Shown here in pieces: positions 25,093 to 32,172 of a stretch of 32,180 nucleotides of DNA. A model generated the notes under the pieces. That model saw only the letters and a program-made list of their open reading frames with translations, was not told the origin of the DNA and searched no databases. Source of the DNA: Chryseobacterium sp. 36-9 (lineage in GTDB: Bacteria; Bacteroidota; Bacteroidia; Flavobacteriales; Weeksellaceae). The DNA is taken from NCBI GenBank assembly GCA_001898785.1, contig MKVE01000017.1:76687-108866 (forward strand), given 5' to 3'. A program made the position numbers and the translations under genes. How positions within the stretch are numbered: the first letter of the stretch is position 1; each line of letters begins with the position of its first letter.

Positions 25093-25374
25093 ATGTATAT
25101 TGAATTAAGTTCTCAGGCATTAAAAGATATCGAAGAGATTTTGGAATATTATTCTCAAATCAATCAAAAACTACCAGCTAAATTTCTTGAAAGAATTGAA
25201 GAAGCAAAATCGAGAATAGTTAATTCCGAATTAGGATTCGAAATAAAATACAAATCAATTCGAACAGTCTTACTAAAACAATTTCCTTATCATTTACATT
25301 ACGTTTTGAAAGATGACCAAATTATTATAATCGCAGTTTTACATAGTCGAATTAATCCCAAATTTTATTTATAA
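25093..25374 (+). CDS. RelE/ParE family toxin
   Basis: The 93-residue protein has the RelE/ParE fold outline: an N-terminal strand followed by a helix (ELSSQALKDIEEILEYYSQ), a second helix (LPAKFLERIEEAKSRI), and C-terminal strands with SIRTVLLKQFPYHLHYVL and IIAVLHSRINPKFY. ParE-type members act on DNA gyrase and RelE-type members cut ribosome-bound mRNA; the sequence does not allow a firm choice, though the YHLHYVL...VLHSRINP ending is typical of ParE-like proteins. It begins directly after the antitoxin stop and ends before a bidirectional terminator. The pair is isolated with no other mobile genes nearby. Confidence 0.88.
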   Translation: MYIELSSQALKDIEEILEYYSQINQKLPAKFLERIEEAKSRIVNSELGFEIKYKSIRTVLLKQFPYHLHYVLKDDQIIIIAVLHSRINPKFYL

Positions 25375-25379
25375 AAAAA

Positions 25380-25401
25380 GCATTCTGAAATCTCAGAATG
25401 C
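25380..25401. terminator. Bidirectional terminator between toxin and DPP IV genes
   Basis: Arms GCATTCTGA (25380-25388) and TCAGAATGC (25393-25401), 4-base loop, with A-rich and T-rich flanks. It lies between stops at 25374 (+) and 25425 (-). Confidence 0.8.
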
Positions 25402-25424
25402 CTTTCAAAATTTTAGATTAAGTT

Positions 25425-27560
25425 TTACAAATTCTCCAAAATAAAATTCGTCATCTTCTCATAAAGCTGAGGTCTGGTTTGTCCGCCATAGATTCCGTGA
25501 TTCTTATCCGGATAAGCCATAAACTCAAACTGTTTTTTATTCTGAATCAAAGCTTCGGAAAACTCCATAGAGTTCTGGAAATGAACATTGTCATCCGCCG
25601 TTCCGTGGATCAACAGGAATTTCCCTTTCAACAGATTTGCAAAAGTGGTTGGCGAGTTTTGGTCATAACCTTCCGGGTTTTCCTGTGGCGTTTGTAAGAA
25701 TTTTTCTGTGTAAACTGTATCATAATATCTCCAGTTTGTCACTGGTGCAACAGCAATTCCCAGTTTGAAAACATCCGCACCCTTTGTCAAAGCCAAAGAA
25801 CTCATATAACCGCCAAAACTCCATCCGAAGATTCCAATTCTGGATTTGTCAATATAAGACTGATTTCCGAACCATTTTGCAGCAGTAATCTGGTCTTCGA
25901 TTTCGTATTTTCCTAATTGCTTATAAATTACTTTTTTGAATTTAGAACCTTTGTAACCTGTTCCGCGTCCGTCCACACAAGCTATGACATAGCCTTTTTG
26001 AGCCAGCATTTCGAACCAGATTCCGTTTCCGCCGTCCCACGAATTGGAAACCTGCTGCGAACCCGGACCGGAATATTGGAACATAAACAATGGATATTTT
26101 TTGTTCGGGTCAAAGTTTTTCGGCTTGATGATCCAGGCATTGAGCTGGTCGCCAACAGAATTCGGAATGGTGATGAATTCCTTTGTCACGAAGTTATCTT
26201 TTTGGAGTTTGGAAAGCAACTCATTGTTATTCTGAAGTTCCTTGATTTCTTTTCCCGATGCGTCTTTCAATACATATCTGTAAGGTGTTCCTGCAGTTGA
26301 ATTGGTATTGATGAAATAATTAAAAGATTTACTGAAACTTGCCGAGTTATTACCTTCTGGATAAGAAATCAACGTTGTTTTTCCGGAGTTGATGTTCAGT
26401 TTAGAGACTACTTTATTCAAGCTTCCTTTTTCGGTTGTTTGGATGTATGCTTCTTTAGTTTTTGGGTTGTAACCATAGTAATCTGTGATTTCCCATTGTC
26501 CTTTTGCGACCTGTTTTTTCAGTTTTCCATCTTTTTCGTACCAATACAATTGTCTGTAGCCATCACGTTCCGAAGCCCAAAGGAATGAGTTGTCATCCAA
26601 AAATTCCAAAGTCAGATTATCGGTTTCTATCCAGGCATTGTCCGTCTCCGTAAGCAGTTTGGTTATGTTGCCGGACTTGGTATCCACTTTTAGCAAGTCC
26701 ACGTGATTGTGGTGTCTGTTGCTGGTCGCCAACACTATTTCGTCTTTGCCATTCGTCTGCCAAAGTTGCGGGATGTAATAATTTTCAAAACTTCCCAAAT
26801 TCAAAACGGTTGTTTTTGCCGAATTTAATTGATAAAGATTGGCAGTAACCGTTGAGTTGGTTTCTCCTGCTTTTGGATATTTGTAGCGCATCTCCTTTGG
26901 ATATAGTGATTTTCCGTAGATAGGAATATAGATTTCCGGAACTTTGGACTCATCAAACCTCACGAAAACAATCGCATCACCTGCTTTGTTCCATTGATAA
27001 TAATCAGCGTGACCAAATTCCTCCTCATAAACCCAGTCTCCAAGCCCATTGATGATAGAATTTTTCTTCCCGTCGTTCGTGATTTGAGTAATTTTCCCCG
27101 AGGTCAAATCCTGGTAAAACAAATTATTATCAATTATAAAAGCCACTTTGCTTCCGTCCGGCGAAAATTTCGGTTCCTGGATATAATTGCCGTTATTAAG
27201 TGGCATTACTTTATTGGATTTAAAATCCTTAACATCAAATTTCCCTAAAAAAGAATGTCTGTAAATCTGTTCGCTTTCTTTCTGAAGCAAAATTTTGGAT
27301 TCATCCGCCGAAAAAATATAAGACTCATAACTTCCGTCTACAATGTTGCCAACTTTCTGGAAAGTCTTGTAGCTGTATTTTGCGATGCCGTCTTTTTCTA
27401 TGGTTGCATAATTTTCACCATCATTCAGCGATGCAATTCCTGAAATTCCTTTTCCACGGTAATATCCGGAATAGATCTTATCTAATGTGATTTCCTGTGC
27501 ACTAATGTTTTGGGAAAAAACTGCTGCCATCAAAACAACAGATAAGAGAATTTTCTTCAT
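25425..27560 (-). CDS. Secreted dipeptidyl peptidase IV (S9 family)
   Basis: The 711-residue protein has a signal peptide ending near Ser-Ala-Gln22, an N-terminal eight-bladed beta-propeller, and a C-terminal alpha/beta hydrolase. The catalytic serine is in GWSFGG (Ser581), with Asp656 in HGTADDNVHF and His688 in DKNHGIYGG. The propeller motif DWVYEEEF (175-182) supplies the Glu pair that binds the free N-terminus in DPP IV, so release of X-Pro dipeptides is likely. It should act in the periplasm or at the surface and supply dipeptides for the POT carriers nearby. A near-match -7 box (TATATTTA, 27587-27580) precedes it on the - strand, and upstream of that is the 21-bp repeat array. Confidence 0.92.
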   Translation of the reverse strand: MKKILLSVVLMAAVFSQNISAQEITLDKIYSGYYRGKGISGIASLNDGENYATIEKDGIAKYSYKTFQKVGNIVDGSYESYIFSADESKILLQKESEQIYRHSFLGKFDVKDFKSNKVMPLNNGNYIQEPKFSPDGSKVAFIIDNNLFYQDLTSGKITQITNDGKKNSIINGLGDWVYEEEFGHADYYQWNKAGDAIVFVRFDESKVPEIYIPIYGKSLYPKEMRYKYPKAGETNSTVTANLYQLNSAKTTVLNLGSFENYYIPQLWQTNGKDEIVLATSNRHHNHVDLLKVDTKSGNITKLLTETDNAWIETDNLTLEFLDDNSFLWASERDGYRQLYWYEKDGKLKKQVAKGQWEITDYYGYNPKTKEAYIQTTEKGSLNKVVSKLNINSGKTTLISYPEGNNSASFSKSFNYFINTNSTAGTPYRYVLKDASGKEIKELQNNNELLSKLQKDNFVTKEFITIPNSVGDQLNAWIIKPKNFDPNKKYPLFMFQYSGPGSQQVSNSWDGGNGIWFEMLAQKGYVIACVDGRGTGYKGSKFKKVIYKQLGKYEIEDQITAAKWFGNQSYIDKSRIGIFGWSFGGYMSSLALTKGADVFKLGIAVAPVTNWRYYDTVYTEKFLQTPQENPEGYDQNSPTTFANLLKGKFLLIHGTADDNVHFQNSMEFSEALIQNKKQFEFMAYPDKNHGIYGGQTRPQLYEKMTNFILENL

Positions 27561-27635
27561 TTTTCAAATTTTAATGACGTAAATATAATAAAGATTAATT
27601 GTTTTAAGGCTAGTCCATATAAGGTTAATTGTATC

Positions 27636-27950
27636 TGTAATAGTCTGCTTAAATCTTGTAACAGTGTACTTAACTTTTGTAAGAGTCAACTTTGCTTCTG
27701 TAATTCCCAACTTTGGTCTTGTAACTGTTTACTTTACTCCTGTAATAATCTACTTTGCTTCTCTGACAGTCAACTTTACTCTTCTGATTGTCTACTTAAC
27801 TCCTTTGACAGTCTACTCAAGATCTTTGATTGCCTACTAAAGCACTTTGATTGTCTATTTAAGAGCCTTTAATATCTACTCAAGGCCATTGACGGTTTAC
27901 TTAATTACTTTGACTGTTTAATCATATCGTTTGATGACCTACTGAATAGC
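27636..27950. repeat. Degenerate 21-bp tandem array, 15 units with no indels
   Basis: Fifteen consecutive units, each exactly 21 bp. Within the unit, T at position 3, A at 5 and T at 14 are invariant (15/15). A at 12 (14/15), T at 1 and C at 13 (13/15 each) and T at 9 (12/15) are nearly so; the other columns vary freely. Units 1-6 begin TGTA, units 7-8 TCTGA, and most of 9-15 TTTGA, so neighbours resemble each other, as expected from stepwise local duplication. In the + frame the units read as a heptapeptide, first residue Cys, Ser or Phe, then Asp/Asn, x, Leu/Gln, Leu, x, x, with one internal stop (27870) and no start codon. The array lies between two divergent promoters. Confidence 0.9.
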
Positions 27951-27987
27951 TGACAACTATCAACCCAAAAATATTGGCTAAATTTCT

Positions 27988-27995
27988 TATCTTTG
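27988..27995 (+). promoter_or_regulatory. -7 promoter box for trhO
   Basis: TATCTTTG matches TAnnTTTG, 33 bases before the trhO ATG and 37 bases past the repeat array. The only near TTG (27974-27976) is too close. Confidence 0.5.
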
Positions 27996-28028
27996 CGCCA
28001 TTATTTTCTCACTTAAAACGTTTATAGC

Positions 28029-29396
28029 ATGCAACTGTACAACACCTTAAGCGCAGAAGAAAGAGCTCGACTTATAGATGAGGCCGGAAAAGAGCGCCTT
28101 ACATTATCTTTCTATGCGTATGCCAAAATTGAAGATCCCAAAAAATTTCGCGACGATTTATTTATAGCCTGGAATGCTCTTGATGCATTGGGTCGTATTT
28201 ATGTTGCTCATGAAGGAATCAACGCTCAGATGAGTGTTCCTGCGGATCAGTTTGAGGCATTTCGCGAAACGCTGGAGGCTTATGATTTTATGAAAGGTAT
28301 CCGTCTGAATGTGGCGGTAGAGCAGGATAATCATTCTTTTTTAAAACTAACCATAAAAGTAAGGCATAAAATCGTTGCTGACGGCCTCAATGACGAAACT
28401 TTTGACGTTACCAATAAAGGAATTCATCTTAAAGCTAAGAAATTCAACGATATGTTGGATGATCCAAACACGATTGTGGTAGATTTCAGAAATCATTACG
28501 AAAGTGAAGTAGGGCATTTTGAAGGGGCTATTACTCCGGATGTTGAAAACTTCAGAGAAAGTTTACCGATCATCAACGAACAATTACAAGATTTTAAAGA
28601 AGATAAAAACCTTTTGATGTACTGCACCGGTGGAATCCGTTGTGAAAAGGCAAGCGCTTACTTCAAACATCAGGGCTTTAAAAATGTTTTCCAGCTGGAA
28701 GGCGGAATCATCGAATACACACGCCAGATTAAAGAAGAGGGAATCGAAAGTAAATTCATCGGTAAAAACTTCGTATTCGATCATCGTTTAGGAGAAAGAA
28801 TTACAGATGATATTATTGCACAGTGTCATCAGTGCGGAAAACCTTGTGATAATCATACCAATTGTGCCAATGATGCCTGTCATTTACTTTTCATCCAGTG
28901 TGATGAATGTAAGGCAGCAATGGAAAATACATGTTCTACGGAATGTCTGGAAACCATTCATTTACCTTGGGAAGAGCAGGTGAAACTAAGAAAAGGCCTT
29001 CAGGTTGGAAATAAGGTATTCAGAAAAGGAAAATCTGAAGCTTTGAAATTTAAAAATTCCGGAGATCTGTCGACACAGACTTTAGCAAAAGCGACTAAAG
29101 CTGGGACAAAAGATATTCGCCAGAAAATAAAAACGAAAAAAACTTTGATCGGAAAAGCGGAGCATTATTATTCAAAATCAAAAATTGCACAGTTCTTCAT
29201 TGAAAATAATGAACTTTCCGTAGGTGATAAAGTGTTAATTTCCGGACCAACAACAGGCGATCAGGAAATTACGGTTACTCAGATCTTTGTAAATGGTGAT
29301 TTCAGCGATACGGCGAAAGCGGGAGATCAGATTACTTTTGAGCTGCCTTTCAGAGTTCGCTTGTCGGATAAACTTTACAAGATTTTAGAAAATTAA
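28029..29396 (+). CDS. trhO: tRNA uridine(34) hydroxylase TrhO with C-terminal extension
   Basis: The protein has 455 residues, about 100 more than E. coli TrhO (YceA). An N-terminal acylphosphatase-like domain (about 20-120, with VAHEGINAQMSV) is followed by a rhodanese domain (130-235) with catalytic Cys199 in YCTGGIRCEKA, then a Cys/His-rich segment (266-306; CHQCGKPC, CANDACH, CDEC) typical of the family. TrhO makes 5-hydroxyuridine at tRNA wobble U34 using oxygen. The extra C-terminus (about 372-455; HYYSKSKIAQFFI, VGDKVLISGPTTG, SDTAKAGDQITFELP, VRLSDKLYK) resembles the small EF-Tu domain-2-like barrel of elongation-factor-like proteins and U32 peptidases. It is followed by the cyclo-ligase gene after 12 bases. 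Confidence 0.9.
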   Translation: MQLYNTLSAEERARLIDEAGKERLTLSFYAYAKIEDPKKFRDDLFIAWNALDALGRIYVAHEGINAQMSVPADQFEAFRETLEAYDFMKGIRLNVAVEQDNHSFLKLTIKVRHKIVADGLNDETFDVTNKGIHLKAKKFNDMLDDPNTIVVDFRNHYESEVGHFEGAITPDVENFRESLPIINEQLQDFKEDKNLLMYCTGGIRCEKASAYFKHQGFKNVFQLEGGIIEYTRQIKEEGIESKFIGKNFVFDHRLGERITDDIIAQCHQCGKPCDNHTNCANDACHLLFIQCDECKAAMENTCSTECLETIHLPWEEQVKLRKGLQVGNKVFRKGKSEALKFKNSGDLSTQTLAKATKAGTKDIRQKIKTKKTLIGKAEHYYSKSKIAQFFIENNELSVGDKVLISGPTTGDQEITVTQIFVNGDFSDTAKAGDQITFELPFRVRLSDKLYKILEN

Positions 29397-29408
29397 TACA
29401 ATTTAAAA

Positions 29409-29987
29409 GTGAATCTCAGTCTTACAAAAAAAGAACTTAGATCGATTTATAAAGCAAAAAGAATGGCCTTATCACAAGATGAGGTCAATTTTTTGTCTCA
29501 AAAAATCTTTGAACAATTCGTTTTACAATTTAATGTAATTGAAAATCAAAAAGTTAATGTTTTTTTACCGATTGGAAAAATGAATGAAATCAATACTCAG
29601 ATTTTTATTGATTATTTTTTTGATAAAAAATTAAAGGTTTTTGTGCCAAAAATTAAAGGCGATAAAATGATATCTGTAGAGATTTTTCCTGATTCGGATT
29701 TTGAAGTTAATAATTGGGGAATCAAGGAGCCGGTTTCTAATATTGACTCTAATGTTGATCTGGACTATGTTTTAGTCCCTTTATTATACTGCGATCGATT
29801 TGGAAACAGAGTAGGTTATGGAAAAGGTTTTTATGATTCTTTCTTTTCAGGGGATTTTGGGATTCATAATAAAATTGGTTTAAACTTTTTTTTTCCGGAT
29901 CAAGATGTTGCTGATGTTTTTGAATCAGATATAGCTTTAGATGGTTTGATAACGCCTTATAATTTTATTGATTTTAATATTAATTAA
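29409..29987 (+). CDS. 5-formyltetrahydrofolate cyclo-ligase
   Basis: This 192-residue protein starts at GTG; no ATG fits before the conserved LTKKELRSIYKAKRMAL segment. The family signature is clear: LDYVLVPLLYCDRFGNRVGYGKGFYD (about 118-143), whose glycine loop binds ATP and folate. The enzyme converts 5-formyl-THF to 5,10-methenyl-THF with ATP, returning folate to the one-carbon pool. It begins 12 bases after trhO and probably shares its transcript. The gene is more AT-rich than trhO, with long T and A runs, but the motifs are intact. No terminator is obvious behind it. Confidence 0.9.
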   Translation: MNLSLTKKELRSIYKAKRMALSQDEVNFLSQKIFEQFVLQFNVIENQKVNVFLPIGKMNEINTQIFIDYFFDKKLKVFVPKIKGDKMISVEIFPDSDFEVNNWGIKEPVSNIDSNVDLDYVLVPLLYCDRFGNRVGYGKGFYDSFFSGDFGIHNKIGLNFFFPDQDVADVFESDIALDGLITPYNFIDFNIN

Positions 29988-30007
29988 TTGAAAATCAATA
30001 GTATTTT

Positions 30008-30038
30008 TTTGTAAAATGCTTTACAAACGCTTTACAAG
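30008..30038. promoter_or_regulatory. Putative operator: TTTGTAAA/TTTACAAA palindrome plus third half-site
   Basis: TTTGTAAA (30008-30015), a 4-base spacer, then TTTACAAA (30020-30027) forms a perfect inverted repeat. TTTACAAG at 30031-30038 repeats the half-site 11 bp (one helical turn) further. It lies directly upstream of the -33 element of the lipoprotein promoter. A related palindrome is at 32122-32147. Confidence 0.5.
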
Positions 30039-30048
30039 TTATTTCTAA

Positions 30049-30077
30049 TTGATTTTTATCAGACCGTCCTAATTTTG
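30049..30077 (+). promoter_or_regulatory. Consensus promoter for the Ala-rich lipoprotein
   Basis: TTG (30049-30051), 18-base spacer, TAATTTTG (30070-30077): a full match to the Bacteroidetes consensus. The leader would be about 60 bases, longer than the 14-25 bases seen for other genes here. Confidence 0.75.
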
Positions 30078-30143
30078 TCTTGTTAATATGATTCAATATT
30101 AAAAGATAATATAATCACAATAATTAATTTAAATTTTTAGAAA

Positions 30144-30380
30144 ATGAAAAAGTCATTATTTGTAGCTGCTATCGCTGCTATCGCTCTTGTAGCTTGTAAA
30201 AAAACTGATAACGTAGAAGCTGCTGCTGTTGATTCAGTAGACGCAAAAGCTGATTCTGCTGTTGCTGCTATCGATTCTACTGCTACTGCTACAGTTGATT
30301 CTGTAAAAGCTACTGCTGATTCTGCTAAAGCTGAAGTAAAAGCTGACGAAAAAGCTGCAAAAGAAGAAATCAAAAAATAA
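30144..30380 (+). CDS. Small Ala-rich repetitive lipoprotein
   Basis: The protein has 78 residues. The signal peptide ends in lipobox LVAC with Cys18 as the lipid anchor. The mature part is almost only Ala, Asp, Ser, Val, Lys, Glu and Thr, built of imperfect repeats around an Asp-Ser step (VDSVDAKADSA, IDSTATATVDS, VKATADSA), ending in a Lys/Glu-rich helix. Ala, Ser and Asp codons are very uniform (mainly GCT, TCT, GAT), which suggests strong expression. With its full-consensus promoter and strong terminator this looks like an abundant small envelope lipoprotein, in general character like Lpp or LEA-type proteins. I do not recognise a specific family. Confidence 0.85.
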   Translation: MKKSLFVAAIAAIALVACKKTDNVEAAAVDSVDAKADSAVAAIDSTATATVDSVKATADSAKAEVKADEKAAKEEIKK

Positions 30381-30400
30381 TTAGATTCTAATTATTACAA

Positions 30401-30427
30401 AAAAAGCCGCTATTTAGCGGCTTTTTT
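30401..30427. terminator. Bidirectional terminator between lipoprotein genes
   Basis: Arms AAAAAGCCGCTA (30401-30412) and TAGCGGCTTTTT (30415-30426), flanked by A and T runs. A weaker inverted repeat, AATAATTAGA/TCTAATTATT (30376-30396), precedes it over the lipoprotein stop codon. It serves both 30144 (+) and 30427 (-). Confidence 0.88.
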
Positions 30428-31008
30428 TATTTGATACTGTCTATATTTTTTGGATAAAAACTTGTAAAATAGAATTTGAATTCTTTCTGGAATTTCACAG
30501 GCGAAGCCTTCAGCATATATTGTGCTTTTCTATTAACTGTAGTAATATAAGTTCTCTTGTTATCATAATATTCTACATCAAAAGTTGCAAAGTCAAGCGT
30601 ATCCTTTTCCTTAATTTTTTTTGATGTCATTAGGTTATTGACCTTTGCATATCTTACTTTCAGGCTATCCATTTCCTTTAACAAAGGCTTAAGGTTATTT
30701 GAATCTTTTGTAAGAAAATGAGCTTGCATCTGTGTATAGATGACGGAATCTATTTCAGTATCCTTATTTCCGGATGTATAAAGTGCCGATAAATCTAATA
30801 GATCCTGGACTTTTTGCGAAGTAATCACATTAGTAGCCTGCAAACTATCCAGCTTTGTTTTGGAATAGGTTGCGTTATTGTTAGCATTTCTGAGTGTTTC
30901 CAGAGAATTATCATCACCTTCGTATTTTTTATTACAGGATATAATTCCGATAATCAGCAGAGCTGGTATCAACATCCATTTATATAAGTTATTTTTCTTT
31001 TCCATCAT
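30427..31008 (-). CDS. Unknown lipoprotein, second gene of a two-gene operon
   Basis: The protein has 193 residues, with a signal peptide ending in lipobox IISC (Cys25) followed by NKKYEGDDNSLE. The mature part is helical with two probable coiled segments (about 35-70 and 100-130) and a C-terminal half of mixed strands (DTLDFATFDVEYYDNKRTYITTV). I do not recognise a family. The gene begins inside the upstream gene: its ATG lies 20 bases before the stop of the membrane HTH-like protein, in a different frame. The two products are thus likely made together and may interact outside the cytoplasm. Two adjacent Met codons make the exact start uncertain by one residue. Confidence 0.78.
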   Translation of the reverse strand: MMEKKNNLYKWMLIPALLIIGIISCNKKYEGDDNSLETLRNANNNATYSKTKLDSLQATNVITSQKVQDLLDLSALYTSGNKDTEIDSVIYTQMQAHFLTKDSNNLKPLLKEMDSLKVRYAKVNNLMTSKKIKEKDTLDFATFDVEYYDNKRTYITTVNRKAQYMLKASPVKFQKEFKFYFTSFYPKNIDSIK

Positions 31009-32080
31009 CAGTAATTTTGAATTTAATCATGACTATTTTACCGTTTTTCATCTGAGAATCGATCACTTCCAAATTTTCCAGTGATGTTGTAGGAAGCGTA
31101 ACCAGCGAGATGTATTTTTGTTTATCCATTGTTTCAATGCCATAGATGTCACTATCTACAACCTGATAAATCAATGCGTTGTCACTTATAAGCCTGTTGA
31201 GTTCATTAGTTTTTTTCTTAAAGTCCGTGATTGATTTTGAATAATAATAAAGCTGAATGGCATAGTCATTAGGCTTCAATTCAATATTTTCTGATTCCGG
31301 AGCGCTTGTCAAATCCCTGCTGACAGTGTCTGTCTTGTAGAAAGGGGAAGAGATGATCATCTTAAGCTTCTTGCTTTTTGTTTCATAAACAAAGGGAGAG
31401 TTAGGCTTCACTTTAAAAAGTATGGGAGATTCGTTTTCTCTGATGATTTTTACATCCAATTCTCCTTTTATAGAAGAATTTCTGTCAGCGTCAGTAAAAG
31501 CGTAAGTGTATTTTTTATAAAATAAATTGTCATAAAATACCAAAATCAAAACAACAGCAAATAAAAATGCAGAAATGCCTAACCACAAATATGTTCTCAG
31601 GAAATTTTGTTTAGGTTTATTAAAATTGATATTCTGATTAATCTCGTCAAACGCCTGATTGTCGATTGAGACCGGCGGTTTTTCAGCAATTGTAACTGGA
31701 ACTTTTGACTCTATTACCTCAGGTTTGTTCTCTGAAGGGACTTCGACAGGTAAAGATGTCTGAAAGCTATCATTGACTGCTGTTACGATTGGGTTTTTCT
31801 TTTTGAATTCGAACCAGGAATTATAGCCTGCATAGACAGAAAGGATATTCAGCATATCGATTCTCGGGATTTTTTCCTGAGCATTATTTTTGAAATAAGT
31901 GTAAAAGGTTTTTTCGCTAATATTTCCTTTGGCTTTTTGTCTTAAGTCCTCTTGAAAATATATAATGTCAATACCCTTCCATTTGGAAATGTCATCATAG
32001 GACGGCGAGTGTGTCTCAAGATATTTTTCCTGAACGGCCTTTTTTAAGGATTGAAAATGTGAAAATTCTATATCGCTCAA
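30989..32080 (-). CDS. Membrane-anchored protein with HTH-like N-terminus and periplasmic domain
   Basis: The protein has 363 residues. The N-terminal 1-95 is soluble and helical; ISEKTFYTYFKN followed by IPRIDMLNILSVYAGYNSWFEF matches a pattern I associate with small HTH-like domains in Bacteroidetes membrane regulators. A Pro/Glu-rich linker (about 100-155) leads to one transmembrane helix (about 163-183), with the positive side in the cytoplasm. The outer part (190-363) starts with a beta domain (about 200-275) and ends in a mixed fold. The layout recalls CadC-type one-component regulators, but DNA binding is not proven. A palindrome overlapping its own promoter (32122-32147) would fit autoregulation. 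It is co-transcribed with the lipoprotein gene, which overlaps its 3' end. Confidence 0.75.
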   Translation of the reverse strand: MSDIEFSHFQSLKKAVQEKYLETHSPSYDDISKWKGIDIIYFQEDLRQKAKGNISEKTFYTYFKNNAQEKIPRIDMLNILSVYAGYNSWFEFKKKNPIVTAVNDSFQTSLPVEVPSENKPEVIESKVPVTIAEKPPVSIDNQAFDEINQNINFNKPKQNFLRTYLWLGISAFLFAVVLILVFYDNLFYKKYTYAFTDADRNSSIKGELDVKIIRENESPILFKVKPNSPFVYETKSKKLKMIISSPFYKTDTVSRDLTSAPESENIELKPNDYAIQLYYYSKSITDFKKKTNELNRLISDNALIYQVVDSDIYGIETMDKQKYISLVTLPTTSLENLEVIDSQMKNGKIVMIKFKITDDGKEK

Positions 32081-32121
32081 AGTTGTATTTTGTTCTTAAT
32101 TTGTTGATTTACAGTTGTTCT

Positions 32122-32147
32122 TATTTGTAAATCGTGTTTTACAAATA
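32122..32147. promoter_or_regulatory. Putative operator overlapping the promoter of the membrane HTH-like gene
   Basis: Perfect 10-bp arms TATTTGTAAA (32122-32131) and TTTACAAATA (32138-32147) with a 6-base spacer. The right arm covers most of the -7 box (32149-32142). The half-site is the same as in the palindrome at 30008-30038. Confidence 0.55.
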
Positions 32148-32172
32148 TATTACAATTAATTTTCAAAAGCAA
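32142..32172 (-). promoter_or_regulatory. Consensus promoter for the membrane HTH-like/lipoprotein operon
   Basis: On the - strand: TTG (32172-32170), 20-base spacer, TATATTTG (32149-32142). The start codon at 32080 is about 55 bases downstream of the predicted transcription start. Confidence 0.75.

Larger units (their letters stand above)
27561..28028. other. Intergenic region between divergent DPP IV and trhO genes
   Basis: This 468-base gap contains the probable DPP IV promoter (about 27580-27587, - strand), a 315-bp array of fifteen 21-bp units (27636-27950), and a TATCTTTG box at 27988-27995 for trhO. The + frame that follows the array is open from 27546 to 27869 but has no ATG, GTG or TTG codon, so I do not call a gene. 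Confidence 0.75.

Noticed and set aside
27546-27869. Protein-coding gene running through the 21-bp array on the + strand
   Set aside because: The frame is open for 108 codons but has no ATG, GTG or TTG anywhere, and a stop interrupts unit 12. The - strand frame with a repeating Ser-Arg-Leu-Leu-Gln pattern has several stops. A decayed gene remains possible, but not an intact one.
27636-27950. CRISPR array
   Set aside because: Units are contiguous 21-mers with no spacers, the copies differ strongly from one another, and no cas gene is in the window.
30137-30373. 78-residue Ser/Ala-rich frame on the - strand opposite the small lipoprotein
   Set aside because: It is the antisense image of a GCT/TCT/GAT-rich gene, which stays open in that frame by composition. 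It has no lipobox, promoter or terminator of its own.
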